A stretch of 64,000 nucleotides of DNA from Acholoe squamosa (Eukaryota; Annelida; Polychaeta; Phyllodocida; Polynoidae), in the NCBI GenBank assembly GCA_949317995.1, contig OX439044.1, positions 23,384,733-23,448,732 of the forward strand, read 5' to 3'. The translations under genes were made by a program, and so were the position numbers. The number at the start of each line of letters is the position of its first letter. Within the stretch, counting starts at the first letter, position 1. The notes under the pieces were generated by a model. It made no database searches and was not told the DNA's origin. It was given only the letters and a program-made list of their open reading frames with translations. Shown here in pieces: positions 1 to 12,479 of the stretch.

Positions 1-2
1 AA

Positions 3-3000
3 CACGATACTCTCAAATCGGGAGGAAGTGCTCAAACGGCCGATGGCAGTACTATGCAGACATATGGAAGAACTTGTGTAAAGTTGCAATTGGATGGAAT
101 GCATGACTACGTCATGAGCATCACCGTTGCGGATATAGCGGATGAGGGGATACTCGGGTTGGATTTCGCATCCCTGTATGGGGTGGTTTTAGAACCACAG
201 TCAGGAGAGTTAAGTGTGAAATACCCGTATCCTGTAAAGGTTAGGTGTGTACTGAGACAAGTAAGCAGTATGGCTAGTGTAGCACACACTGTGCGAATTC
301 CCGCAGATGTAGCCTGTGTTGTGCTCGTAAGAAGTGATCCTGCAATGCGCAATAAGCCTGCAGTGATAGAACCGGATGTAATTGCTTTGTCAAGTATCCG
401 ATTAACGTCTGTAGACACTATAGTAGCAAATGCATCCTGGTCGGTAGTACCTGTCTCCAATACTGGAAACACTACTATCTACCTGAAAAAGGGACAAGTT
501 TTTGGAAACGTGACTCTTTCGGAAACTGTAACGGATAGTAAGTTAAACTTACAGAAGGTAACAGAAGATGATGAAATTTCGGATGACTTACTCAAGTTGT
601 ATGAAGAAACTTCATTAGAAGATCCGGAACACCGGAAAGAGTTTTATGATATGCTCTGTCAATATAAGACTGCCTTTGCCAAACCCGGTGAAAAACTAGG
701 TACGACAAATAAGGTAGTACACAAAATAGATACTGGAGATGCAGAACCCTTTAAAATACCGTATAGGCGGTTACCTTTAGCGAAAAAGAGAGTAGCTGAA
801 GAGGAAATGTTGGACCAGAATGTGATAGTCCCATCCAATAGTCCATGGAGTAGTCCTGTATGTATGGTAACAAAAAAAGATGGTACCATACGCTTTTGCA
901 TAGACTACAGGAAGTTGAATGGAATAACGAAAAAGAATTCGTATCCATTACCGAGAATAGATGAAACCATTGACTCCTTAGGAGGTAACAGTTGGTTTTG
1001 TACCCTAGACTTGCAATCAGGATATTGGCAAGTGGGAATGAATCCAGCAGATATGGAAAAGACAGCATTTTCGAGTCATATTGGATTATTCCAATATAAT
1101 GTAATGCCGTTTGGTTTGTGCAATGCACCAGCAACATTTGAAGCAATGATGGAAACCATATTAAATGACCTATTGTGGAAAAGATGTCTTGTATACCTTG
1201 ACGATGTAATAGTCTTCAGAAAAACATTCGAAGAACGTTCTAACAATCTCAAATTGGTATTAGAACGTATTATTTCCAATGGTCTCAAATTGAAACCCAA
1301 GAAATGCCACATGTTTAGAAAGTCCATAAATTATTTGGGCCGCATCATTAGTGATGAAGGAATAAAAGCTAATCCCGATAAAATCGAGTCAGTGACGAAT
1401 TGGAATAGACCTAAAACAGGAACAGAATCCTTTTTAGGATTCTGTTCCTATTATAGGGAATTTATTCCGAATTATTCTAGGGTCAGTTACCCATTACAAG
1501 TAATAGCTAACTGGACTCCAGGAAGTACCAAGGAAAAATTTCCTTGGACGCATGAACAGGAATCTGCTTTTCAAAAGCTAAAAGACCTGTTCACGAGTAC
1601 TCCCATATTGCAATATCCGAATGAAACGGATCATTTCATACTGGATACAGATGCTAGTAATGACAGCATTGGTGCAGCTCTCTCGCAAGTCCAAAATGGG
1701 AGAGAGGTACCTATTGCCTTTGCCAGCAACACACTGAGTAGAACTCAGCGGAATTACTGCACAACCAAAAGAGAATTGTTGGCAGTAGTTGTATATACAA
1801 AGAAGTTTAAACATTTTCTGTGGGGAACGAACTTTACTTTACGTACGGACCATTCCTCCTTAAGATGGTTATTAAACTTCCGAGATGCTGAAGGTATGCT
1901 AGGTCGATGGCTAGCCCACTTATCTGAGTATGGGCTTGAACATCACCAGATTCAGCATAGACCCGGAGTTAAGCATTTAAATGCTGATGCTTTGTCTCGA
2001 ATACCAATTCGGAAATGTGATAATCCGGATTGTACTGATTGTGGAGCTCATAGAGCAGTGCTAGCAGGGATTCGAAGACCATTCGAACCCCTAGTTGCCA
2101 GTATACTGGATTGGTCTATGGATCACATACGACGTTTCCAGGAAGCTGACTCGATAACTGCACAGCTACTGCAATTAGTACCAAAGGGTATACGTCCAGT
2201 TAGACCGGAGGTCTGTCTGGAAAATCGAGAAATGAGAAGGTTTCTTGCTCAATGGACAGAGCTTGAAGTCCGGAAAGGCGTGTTATACCATTGGAAGCCA
2301 TGTAATAATGGTGAGAAAATCATGCAAGTGGTGATACCACATGCAATGAGACATGATATTATGTACTTCTGTCAAGGACACCGGACCAGTGGTCATTTCG
2401 GGAGAAAACGCTCATTAGCACGACTCTCCAAGAAGTACTATTGGCCTGGCATGTCACGAGACTTGCAAAGATGGGTAACCACTTGTCTGGACTGTTGTAA
2501 AAACAAACCCGGACCCGGGATGGGCAAGCTTCCATTATCCCAAGAACTCTTCGGAGTTAGATTCGCAAGAATCAGGGTGGATATCATTAGTGGACTGAAT
2601 ACAACCGCTAATGATAATACCTGTATGATGGTAGTGTGTGATTATTATACGAAATACACCAAAGTATTTCCACTACCAGACCACAAAGCAGTCACTTGTG
2701 CCGAAGCCTTTGTAAAAGGTTGGGTACTGACTTTCGGTGTACCATTACTGCTACACAGTGACCAAGGCAGAGAATTCGAATCAAATCTCTGGCAGGGTAT
2801 GTGCGAATACTTAGCTATCTGCAAGACTAGAACCAACCCGTATAGGCCACAAAGCGACGGATTGGTAGAAAGGTTCAATAGAACTCTTATTCAGGTCCTA
2901 AAGTCACTCGTTAATGAACACATGGACGACTGGGATGAGCAATGTCATTTTGTGACACATGCTTATAACAGTATGGTACATTCAAGTACTAACTGCACTC

Positions 3001-3717
3001 CGAATCTTCTAGTATTTGGAGAGGACCTAATAATGCCTGCAGACTTGGTATTTGGAGTAGTGGGGATGGACCCGGAGCTACCTTGTCATGTAGTTTTTGT
3101 CGAATGTTTAAGAGACAGATTTTAAAAAGCATATGAGTCTGTCCGAATCGATTTAGAGAAAAGTGCCAAATGGCAGAAGGTTGGATATGATACCGATCTA
3201 AAACATCGGAAATTCCAATCCGGAGACAGAGTTCTGAGACTACACGAACCACTTAGACACATAAAATTAGCATCTTATTGGGATGGTCCTTTCACTATAA
3301 CACAAGTTATTAGTGATTGTACTGTAATTATCAAATCAGACCTTGTGGCTATATGTGGCTAGATTAAGGAAATGGTCTGGGAGGGAGACCTCCACAGAAA
3401 TGTATGGTGAAGGTTCCGGAAAGATCCTGAATCAGAATCGTATAATAGACCAGGTAAGGAACACTACAGTGAAGCGAGGACGAGGTAGGCCTAAGAAGTG
3501 TTCCGAATCAGTGCCACCCACGCCAACACCGATTAAGCGTGGGGGAGTTAAAAAGGTCTCGGCAGGTGAAGACAAAAAGAAGAGGAAAGGTGTTTCGAAG
3601 GCCAAGAAACCCCTAGAAAAGGCTCTTCAGACTGTCAGGTCTGAAAAAGAACTATCCAAGAAGGGGATATACGTTCGCCACAGCCCTCGAATTGCCCAGA
3701 GGACTGCAGTGACCTAA
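3..3717 (+). pseudogene. pol: gypsy A Pol: protease C-terminus, RT, RNase H, integrase
   Basis: The frame is open from base 3 and continues upstream of the window. The protease end shows the ILGLDFA motif; its DTG active site is outside. RT has the catalytic YLDD at 1194-1205 and the FGLCNAPATFE block near 1110-1140. RNase H begins with DTDAS at about 1645. Integrase has the HHCC zinc-binding module at about 2377-2510 and the D-D-E core: aspartates near 2580 and 2757, and glutamate in GLVERFN near 2866. A TAA at 3123-3125 interrupts the frame; past it the frame continues to a stop at 3358-3360 and contains the WDGPF signature of the integrase C-terminal GPY/F module. A frameshift near 3340-3350 moves reading into a basic tail to 3717 with an AT-hook-like RGRGRPKK. 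Disrupted at two places. Confidence 0.92.
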
Positions 3718-4227
3718 CCTGTATACACAACGAGTGTAATGTTTACATTTAGAGGAACGGATGACAACTGACCCAAAAGGCTTATTTGTCGCCGCCGTAT
3801 GATGTACCAATGGGTAGTGGACGGATAATCCGGTGGATTTGCTTAAGCTGTCCATAATCTAAACTTAAATCCCCAGACGAGTCGTCGGTGTGAGCGATAA
3901 TTACCTAAAAACAATCAGTTTGTTGATGTTCCGCTTGTAGCACGTGCGTTTCCGCATGACGTCACCGTGTCCAGTCTCGGCTGACCTCTCCTGACCCCGC
4001 GAGCTCACGGGGAAATGACATCACGAAAGCTGGCTTGTCGCCATATTGTTTTTCGGTAGTGTTTGGGACGGTCGGGTCACCCCCTTCCTCTTAAATTCTA
4101 CCGTCTAGCAACCCCCTGGTGCGCCCTCAGAGTCTGTCTCTCAGCAGGCAGGCTCCGCTTGTGTCGGCCCCGGCGCCGTAAAAGCTGGAAAAAGGGGTAC
4201 TTTGACTCCCGAGCCGATTCCCCAGTC
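3718..4227 (+). other. noncoding spacer between pol and downstream ORF
   Basis: About 510 bases with no convincing coding signal. The frame used by the following ORF is open from 4063, but the stretch 4063-4227 reads as low-quality arginine/leucine-rich sequence, so I place the start at the ATG at 4228. The downstream ORF would need a spliced or internally started RNA; I see no clear TATA box here. Confidence 0.4.
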
Positions 4228-7060
4228 ATGGCTGAGGAATCCGTAGCTGCAGCCAAGCTATCCGGCGACCCGGATAAGCTGACTCCGTCCGCAGAAGCTT
4301 TTCCGGAAGCTTTGTCACCTGTAACACAGGCGGAGAGCGAGTTGATGGAAGTGGAGGAACCCACGGATCGCTCATTCGAGGAAAAGCTGGCTTCATTCTC
4401 GCTGAATGAGCCAGAGAAGATGTTGTCACCACTTCCGACCGAAGGATCTGGAGACGCTGCGAATCCTGAAGCAGCAGCAACTGGGTCCGAGACTGCACAA
4501 GTCGACGGCTCGAAGGACCAGTGGAAGCCAGCAGTGGCTGACCCGTTCCCAGCAGAATACGACGGTCGGTACCTGTATGTCCATCCGGAGCTACAGGCAC
4601 AGGTAACAAACCCAGACGGTACACCTATCAAGTTGGAGCCGAAGGTGAGGATGGCTATCGAGGGCGTCATGGTCCCCGATCAGCTGGACAGGACGCCACC
4701 CGAATGGCTCCGAGACTAGCCGTGGTTCCAACGAGGACTCATGGTGGACATTGCCTTTCGCCAGGTAGAGTACGAGGCAAACAGAGCCTTCCTGCTAGGA
4801 GCGTATCCGAAGCCGGACAGGTCTCTGTGGAATGTTACACAGACCAACATAGATTGGGTAGGCTGCGTCTCGGAACCCGAGGGGCAAACTTACCCACGTC
4901 CTTGTGCTACCCGGCCCCAGTACCGGACCATGAAGGAGTTCCGCGAAGCCGCTGCCCTTCGGACGATCCTCGTCCGTCGCATGACGCCAGATCAGGATGC
5001 CCTGGAGAAGGCTAAGAGGGAAGCGGAGATACCCGCACCTCCAATCCCGGACCTGAAACTAGGCACTAGGAGCACAGCCGGTTCTGCAACAGCCAACGGC
5101 AGTACTACCGATCCGAGTCCGGTAGAAGCATCAACCTCCAGTGAGTCCGGAACCAAGGATCCGGAAGACTGGAAGGTCAGCAAGAACAGTAGGTCAGCTG
5201 CTCGGAAGCTCAAGAATCTTCCCGATTCTGTTAGAGCCGACCCGCAAGCCAGCACCTCAGCCACTGGTAGTACTGCCATGCCGTTGACGAGGAATCAGTA
5301 CACGAGTCCTCGGTAGAGTATGATGAGAACTCCATCAACTCAAACCGAGGCAGAACGCCAAATCTGGATTTAAAACCCGGATCCCAACGTGTTTCTCCGA
5401 CTGTGCGTACGGAGTAAAGAAGGATGGTTCTACACTGTACGCCTGCCCGGACGCAGTGAACAAGAACAACAAGTCGGATAATGAGGATTGGATGCATCTC
5501 TCGGACGAAGACCCCAATCCGAGCAAGGCCTATCGAAAGATGTGGCTTATGCTTAATCATACCGAAGGGTACTACACCTATACCCAGAGGCGTAAGCTGC
5601 GTTGGGCACTTGAGAAGTGGTACGGTGACGATCAAAAGTCCTGTCCCTTCTCCATCTGCCAGGATGCTAGTGATGTCTCGGTCTGGACCTGGAGCACTTC
5701 AGCCCGGTTCCAGAGGCATCTCGTAGAGGCCCACTTCCACCATCACCCAGTTTACATTTGTGATCCGAGTTATGGTAAGAAGGGGAAGAAATGTACTACG
5801 AAGGTACAATACAACTGACGTAGCGATCTGGCTAGACACCAGAAGAAGTGCCACGCAGAGGGATTAGATGGAGCTCGTAAGCGCATCATGGAGCTTCATC
5901 AGGAACTCATGAAGGAGTTCGATAGCCTGAGTGAGGATGCTTGGTCAAAGATCCGACCAGGGGACCAAGTCCTCTGCGAAGTTCCGAAGACCAAGGATTC
6001 GAAACTCCGCGCTAAGATCGTCCTGACTCCCGGCAAAGGAAAACTGGACATGCACGAGTCTCTCTGGCAGAAATGTGAGGAATCTGGAAAGGAGGGAAAG
6101 AGAGCTCGGGAGAGAGTCAGGAGGGACCAGAACCGTGGTGGTAACGGCAATGGTCAGACCACTACAGCAACTAAAGCCAGGGTAGAGGATCGTTCCAGAT
6201 CCCCCTTGGCACGTCACCCACATGAGCAGGTTCAGGGTACTCCTGTCTTCAAGAGACCCGAACCTGCAGGATACGCAGGTGCTGTATCGAAGCCGGGGAA
6301 AGTTAACACCCGTAACTTTCCATCCATGACCCAGGGACCTGGACCTGAGAGCCAGACCTTGGTCGTTGGAAAAGGAGGTCGACTTGTTCCCAAGAAGACT
6401 TCAGCACCTGCTGCTGCCAGATCCGCAGCTGCTGCAGCCGCTTTACCAGTGAATTTCACCCTAGAGCAGGTACAACTGTACATGCAGATGGGGCTGAAAC
6501 AGAACCCAGCACCCCCCACCTACTGTCTCCCAACAGCAGGAGTGTCCGGAAGCCCTACATCTGGAAGTGGCCCTCAGGCAGTGTCGACACCCCCCAAGGT
6601 TGTTGCACCACCTGAGAAACCAAAGGATGCGATTACCATCAAGACCGGTAATGCAGAAATTTGGTTCGAGAAGTCTCGCCAGGGGGAAGCAGATGTCCAG
6701 AAGGCCATCTACACCCACTGGGAGAGGTGTGTTTGCGACAGAGCGACTGAATTTCATCAGGGTCTCTTAAACGATACCCTGATATGTATGAAACAGGTGG
6801 GTGACGCTGAAAAGGAGCTCCTCAAGACTGTTATCCGAGACGAGGTTAAAGCTCGGGAGGAGGAAGCCTTGGCTGTCAAAGAACAGGCAGCTATGGACGT
6901 ACACGTTCTGGAGAAACGTGTAAAAGAGGAAATTACCCGGAATACCAATCTAAACACTAAGTTTATGAAGGTATTCGGGGTGGATATAGACGAGTGGGAT
7001 GGCACTCCCGAATCAGCCCTAGATCTTCTTAGGAAGAAGCACGCTAAGAAGTCTACTTAA
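4228..7060 (+). pseudogene. extra 3' ORF of gypsy A with C2H2-like zinc fingers and coiled coil
   Basis: Not a family I recognise. The ORF lies downstream of integrase on the same strand and inside the element, since the LTR follows at 8584. From the ATG at 4228 the product starts with an acidic Ser/Pro/Ala-rich region. A TAG at 4717-4719 breaks the frame, which then runs to 5316. Two frameshifts near 5280-5385 join it to the frame that runs to 7060, which has a single TGA at 5816-5818. The middle (5380-5880) is Cys/His-rich: a CFSDC pair, a CPFSIC...HLVEAH finger, then a C...C...DLARHQKKCH finger split by the TGA. The C-terminal 100 residues are Lys/Glu-rich and predicted coiled coil. Undisrupted length would be about 940 codons. 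Its position matches env of errantivirus-like elements, but I see no signal peptide or membrane segment. A nucleic-acid-binding role is inference. Confidence 0.65.
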
Positions 7061-8573
7061 GCGTGTTCCGGGTTATTTTGCTATATTCTCTCTCCCACAG
7101 GATAACCAGATGTAGCCTTTGCAGAGAACTATATATCTGCGAATGTCTCTAAAAAAAAAGAAGAACACTTATTATTCTATGTGTTCCGGGTTCTTTTCTA
7201 ACCAGCTAACTGTGCAATTCAGGACATATAACTTTTATTAAATTCCTGAATAGTCTATTCAGATTAGAATCTACACTTATAAAAAATCCGATAGTAGATT
7301 TGCTGCTGTTATTCGTATCCGGATGCTGGTTCCTGACTTCTCCTGACTGCTGCTATTACCCGTTGCTGACCACTATATATAGGATGGACTTGTACGATTC
7401 TCTACTAATGTTCCGAATGGATTACGCTACACCACTATATTACTTCCGGATCAACCCATTTTGGACTCACATTTATGTCAACCACATCTAAAAGGATTAC
7501 GTTTCTACCTGTTGACTACCGGACTATTACTCTACACCATTCGGATATACCTATGAACAATAGCACTTCTAGAGGATTGTGGGTAGCTGCCCCTAATTCA
7601 ACTCCCGGGTTTACATATATTACCTAGGATAAAAAGACTTTAGCACGTCCATCCCGTGGTTAGCTGACCACCTTAACTACTACCTGGCATCCGGCAGACT
7701 GCATCGCAAGACTTCAGCAGCATTTATTATTGTCATGTATATAATATCATATAACTATTTTTTTGCTAATATTATTTGTATGTGCATAGTTACACTATGA
7801 TGATAGACTATTGTATATTTTGATACGGGTTCATATTAATACGGATCTCTGGTTACTATTCATATTATTCAACATGATCCGATAATTTCATAGTGTATAT
7901 TCACCAGATTATTTTTAATTGTCCTGCGAGGCATATTCTTGTATAAATATAATCATCTGGTGCTATAATGATTATTTGGTACATGGTGGTGTCACATATG
8001 ATGTCATATGCATTATTCTACTAAATTTTTTTCTTTTCAAGTGTATAATTCATAACGGTTCTATTCCTAAACTCACGAACCTTTAACGGATTGGTTGGTC
8101 ATATCATATAAAATGTCATTAGATAGTATAGTTACTTTAATAGTCTTTCTCAAGACTGGATAATCATTTGTGATATTAATAACTACAAACCTATTAGGAT
8201 GTTATTATGTGATTTATTCAATATTTAACAGTTCCGATACATATAACTGTTATCTTCACACATATGCGAATTATGATACTTATCCTAATACTTATACCGT
8301 TAACATAAATTGCTATTATGTGGTATAAAATGTTAATTAACAGTTCCGTTACACATAACTGTTACTCATTCAACATATTCGCATTGAACTACAACATCCG
8401 GTTTGTTATTCTGTAACTATATACGCTATCAAATATATGAAATTGACATTTGAATGATACTATACACGATGTTAACGTTATATCTATGGTTGTACCTCTA
8501 TTATTAGGGTTTAGACATATCGTAATGTTATCCCTATAATGATACAATAGTTATAACTCCTTCCTAAATGTCT
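7061..8573 (+). other. AT-rich 3' untranslated region of gypsy A
   Basis: About 1.5 kb of AT-rich sequence with many stops in all frames. It lies between the zinc-finger ORF and the purine tract of the 3' LTR. No coding region or structured RNA was recognised. Confidence 0.6.
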
Positions 8574-8583
8574 GGGGGAGTGG
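8574..8583 (+). promoter_or_regulatory. polypurine tract of gypsy A
   Basis: GGGGGAGTGG lies immediately before the TGTAG start of the LTR. A G/A-rich tract at this place primes plus-strand DNA synthesis in LTR elements. Confidence 0.7.
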
Positions 8584-8958
8584 TGTAGAGGTACGTTTTA
8601 TACATAACCATAGCGTTGGGTACCGTCTGACGTGGCGGGTGAGTCGAGTCGTCGGATGTTCCTCAGGTTCCGGATAGGTGGCAGCACCGATCCGGGTCTG
8701 TGGGGACATCTGACAACAAACACCTAGGTTCTTATATAAAGACCAGGGCTCAGCCGCTATGCCAGAGGCCCTTCTGGCCTCCGATCATGTAAGACCATCT
8801 TTTAATAACTAATAGCTGCCCTATCACCAACTACCGGGTGGCCGTGAGTGTGTATTTAATAAACTATCCGTTGGCATACACTTGAATCACCGTCTTACTC
8901 CTTCTTTCCCGAATAGTAAGGCCCGAACCACCAGGTCCGTAAGACTAAAACCATTACA
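8584..8958 (+). repeat. 3' LTR of gypsy A
   Basis: The proposed LTR is 375 bp and begins TGTA and ends TACA, the inverted TG...CA termini of LTRs. It has a TATA-like TTATATAAA at 8732-8740 and an AATAAA at 8858-8863, in the order promoter then polyadenylation signal. The polypurine tract abuts its left end. The 5' LTR is outside the window, so the ends rest on these landmarks and not on an LTR pair. Confidence 0.75.
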
Positions 8959-9239
8959 ATAGAAAAGAAATACCCCTCCCCTACCTTCCTATAGCATCAA
9001 ACAAGTTGTTTAATGGAGGCAGCCTTTGGTTGATCACATGCTTAAACCTTTTAGATCCAAATGCTAGTTACCAGTGCATTATCACTGTTGATAAGCTTTA
9101 CACATCAATACCTGCAAAAGCCCTGTTTGCACTGAATAAATATCTTTTCATCTCTCCATTCTCTGGTGTTTGATTGAAAATGTTGACGTCATTCTGTGTT
9201 TAATTTGTGTTTTAATCTGTGTTTTTATGGTACATGTAT
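8959..9239. other. unique noncoding sequence
   Basis: Flank between the gypsy A LTR and the satellite array. I see no gene or repeat in it. Confidence 0.5.
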
Positions 9240-10333
9240 TGAGTTTAGGGCTATAACAGGTTAGTGTTAGTGCTATGGTATGATAGTAATAACTCACTAT
9301 TTGTCAGCGGTTAATCAATATAATTTTTATGTTAGTAATTACTCACTATTTGTTAGCAATTAGTCAAATATGTCAGTATTTACTCACAATTTGTCGGCAA
9401 TTAGTCAGTATACACCTAGTGACTAAGTAGTGACATTAAAAAGATTAATGGCATTTTAATCATTTGTGCATCATGCCCAGATTGACATGATGCACTCACA
9501 TTTTGTCAGTAATTAGTCAAAATATGTCAGAAATAATGCACGATTTATCAGCAATTAGTCAATATATGTCAGTAATTACTCACTATTTGTCAGCAATTAG
9601 TCAATATATGTCAGTACTTAGTCACTGAATATCAGCAATTATTAATACATGTCATTATTTACTCACAATCTGTCAGCATTTTGATCAATACATAACAGGG
9701 AAATAGTCATTGATTCAATTGTGCATCTTGCCTTGACTGGTATTTGTCAAAATATGTCAGTATCTATGGACTATTTGTCAGCAATTAGTTAATATATGGA
9801 AGTAATTATTCACTATTTGTCAGCAATTAGTCAATACATGGTAGTAGTTACTTACATTCTATCAGTATTTAGTCAATATATGTTAGTAATTGCTCACTAT
9901 TTGTCAGCAATAAGTCTATATGTTAGTAATTGCTCACTATTTGTCAGCATTATTCAATATATAAATTAGTAATTACTCACTATTTGTCAGCAAATAGTCA
10001 ATATATATCAGTATTTACTCACAATTTGTCAGCAATTAGTCAATATATGTCAGTACTTAGTCACTCTATAACAGCAATTATCAGTATTTACTCTCAATCT
10101 GTCAGCAATTAGTCATTATATAACAGAGAAATAGCCACTGATTCAATTGTGCATCCTGCCTTGACTGGTATTTGTCAAAATATGTCAGTATCTATGGACT
10201 ATTTTTAGTTAATATATATGAGTAATTATTCACTATTTGTCAGCAATTAGTCTATATGTTAGAAATTGCTCACTATTTTTCAGCAATCATTCAATATATA
10301 TTAGTAAATACTCACAATTTGTCAGCAATTAGT

Positions 10334-10386
<53 letters not shown>

Positions 10387-10435
10387 TATTTACTCACACT
10401 TTGTCAGCAATTAGTCAATATGTCCCTAAGCAAAT
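9240..10435. repeat. degenerate about 40-bp satellite array
   Basis: Dozens of diverged copies of a unit built from GTCAGCAATTAGTCAATATA and GTCAGTAATTACTCACTATT. The array is interrupted by a pure TA run at about 10336-10382. A short copy of the same unit lies in opposite orientation near 22876-22965. No coding function. Confidence 0.85.
10336..10382. repeat. TA microsatellite
   Basis: Uninterrupted TA dinucleotide run inside the satellite array. Confidence 0.95.
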
Positions 10436-10479
10436 AAAAAAGCTCATGCATGTCGCCATGTCAACTTTAGGGGTCTAGG

Positions 10480-10975
10480 GCCATAAGTATGGATAGTAGG
10501 GAGGATGTATAGGGTGAAGTGTGGATGCTGGATGAGTAGGGTGAAGTATGGATAGGGGGGTGTAAAGGGTAAAGTGTGGATACTGGGTGTGTTGGGTGAA
10601 GTATGGATAGGGGGATGTATAGGGTGAAGTGTGGGTGCTGGGTGTATAGGGTGAAGTGTGGATAGTAGGGTGGATGTATAGGGTGAAGTGTGGGTGTGTA
10701 AGTAGAAGTATTGATAGGGGGGATGTATAGGGTGAAGTGTGGGTGCTGGGTGTGTAGGTTGGATGTATAGGGTGAAGTATGAGTGCTAAGTGTGTAAGGT
10801 GAAGTATGGGCACTAGGGGGGGTGTATAGGGTGAAGTGCAGATGATGGGTGTGTAGGGTGAAGTTAATTGTAGTAAGGTGGATGTATAGGGTGAAGTGCG
10901 GATGCTGGGTGTGTAGGGTGAAGTATATTGTAGTAGGGTGGATGTATAGGGTGAAGTGTGGATGCTGGGCTGGGT
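10480..10975. repeat. GTATAGGGTGAAGTG minisatellite
   Basis: Imperfect tandem copies of a G-rich unit containing GTATAGGGTGAAGTGTGG, in a mixed 30/60-bp register. The strand is strongly G-rich. ORFs here are repeat translations and were not called. Confidence 0.9.
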
Positions 10976-11095
10976 GCTATGTGATTGGGATATGATTTGG
11001 TATTATTGACCTTTGGGATGATTGGCCTTTCGAGATAGTTGGCCTTAGGATGATTGGATATTAGTTCTTTAGGATGATTAGCCATTGTTAGAGTG
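10976..11095. repeat. short GGATGATTGGCCTT-type repeats
   Basis: Four or five diverged copies of a roughly 20-bp unit around GATGATTGGCC/ATT. It directly follows the minisatellite. Confidence 0.6.
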
Positions 11096-11499
11096 TGGTT
11101 TTGCTGTTAGAATTTATAAGCTCTTATGCAACCACACTCTTATGGGTGTGGGGGTCCGTTTCTGGATTTTGTAGAGGTATGGCATTTCCCAGGTCTAGTT
11201 TCATGCAAAAGAGAAATAGAAGAGCCAAAACATGTGTTCTATTGTTCTCTATGATTGATAAGCTTTCCCTAAACTTGTAATTTTCTTTGTTTTCTATCAT
11301 CTCTTTGGTATAGATTCTGCTTAGGAAAAGAAAAATGCCATAAAGATCTTCCTTCTCATAGACCTCAGTGTTAAATCCTGAATAAGTAACACCAGACAAA
11401 TTTATGCCCTTTTCACTAGGTTTTCTTTGAAGGCTCATCTATTCTTATCATGTGCTGGTTAACAACAAAAAACCAAATCCTATGCTTTTTTATTTTCCT
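11096..11499. other. noncoding junction left of gypsy B
   Basis: No gene recognised. A short inverted repeat, AGAGTGTGGTT and AACCACACTCT, lies near 11090-11142. The 3' LTR expected for gypsy B on this side was not found. Confidence 0.45.
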
Positions 11500-11501
11500 T
11501 G

Positions 11502-11800
11502 TCAATACTTGTTTAGCTCCGCTCTGTTTCTTCTCCTGTTTCTTTGTCGGTTTCTCCGATCCCTTCTCTGCGAGTTCCTTCTTCTTTGCCTCCACCTTCG
11601 GAGTGTCTCCTCTCCATGTGGCTTTTCAAGTCCGGTAGATATGACTCCCTGACCTGATGTCCACAGTCTGGCTCCAGGCAAAGGTATCCCATGACTTCGT
11701 CGGCATGGTTTTTCATGTGGCGGTCCCGGTTCCCCTTCTTTGAGAACTACCACTGCCCCTTGTTCCGCTCCCTACAGATGTCGTAGCGATGGAGGGGTAA
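11502..11800 (-). pseudogene. C2H2 zinc-finger ORF fragment downstream of gypsy B integrase
   Basis: On the minus strand a good C2H2 finger is visible, with Cys-x4-Cys in CLEPDC and the His pair in HMERRH. Just upstream in the same frame is a second finger-like unit ending RHMKNH, split by a TAG. A charged Glu/Arg-rich tail follows. It lies beyond integrase, as does the zinc-finger ORF of gypsy A. The start is not defined because the region 11800-13300 is full of frame breaks and insertions. Nucleic-acid binding is inferred from the fingers. Confidence 0.55.
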
Positions 11801-12479
11801 ACTTCCCAGTCTCGCCTCCAAGGGTACGTGTTCCTTCTCTGTTGCTGGCATTTTGCAGCCTTGAACCTCTATTGTAGTTGTCACCTCGTGGCTCCCGACC
11901 CGACGTCTGTTGTTCGGAGTAACTACGTCTCTCCTTATATAGCCAGACCCCAGCAGAGGCGTGGGAGTGCTTGGATTTGGAGCACGAGAACGACGCCCCT
12001 CCCTGTGTTCTTTTCCTCCGAGATGGCCTCCTGACGGTGTTTGTCCAGGTGCGACACTCTGGCTGGACTATTCCCAGGCTCCGGCATTATATCTTCATGC
12101 TGTCTTCCCCCACCCGCAGTCTCTTGTTTCTGGAGTGGTCCCTCACACGGCTCCAAGGATGTGGCTTGCTTCGTCTCCTTTCTGACGATGAGTGGCTCCA
12201 CTTCCTTCTCCCACCCTTACTTGTTGAGTCCGAGCCTACTCTCCTGGTAATCTCCTGCCTGGCTCTCCCTGTCTCTCCACCTCGGCCAGCTTCCTCCGCA
12301 CCATGCACCACCACTCGTCACCGTCACCTGTGCCCATGGTTCTCAGCACTTCCCATAAGATCACCTTTTTTATGCCCCCTGACTTGGGCGTCCCTCCTCC
12401 TCATTGGTCCTCCTGTCGCGAGGGCTCCCGCGGGTGCGGGTGTACCTGCCAGCTTGGCCGTTGCTACAGCATCCTGCCC

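Larger units (their letters stand above)
1..8958 (+). mobile_element. Ty3/gypsy LTR retrotransposon A, 5' end outside window
   Basis: A plus-strand Ty3/gypsy element is cut by the left edge of the window. Its visible order is protease C-terminus, reverse transcriptase, RNase H, integrase, a long extra ORF region with zinc fingers, an AT-rich untranslated stretch of about 1.5 kb, a purine tract and a 3' LTR ending at 8958. The PR-RT-RH-IN order places it in Ty3/gypsy rather than Ty1/copia. Gag, the primer-binding site and the 5' LTR are not in the window. Coding parts carry nonsense and frameshift changes, so this copy looks inactive. The unusual part is about 2.8 kb of coding sequence between integrase and the LTR. 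Confidence 0.9.

Noticed and set aside
4228..7060. Envelope gene of an errantivirus-like element
   Set aside because: The position fits, but there is no signal peptide, membrane segment or cleavage site; zinc fingers and coiled coil instead.
7300..7491. 63-codon ORF in the gypsy A 3' region
   Set aside because: Short, no domain, and in a stop-rich AT-rich stretch.
10475..11085. Minus-strand ORFs with Tyr/Pro/His repeats
   Set aside because: They are translations of the minisatellite.
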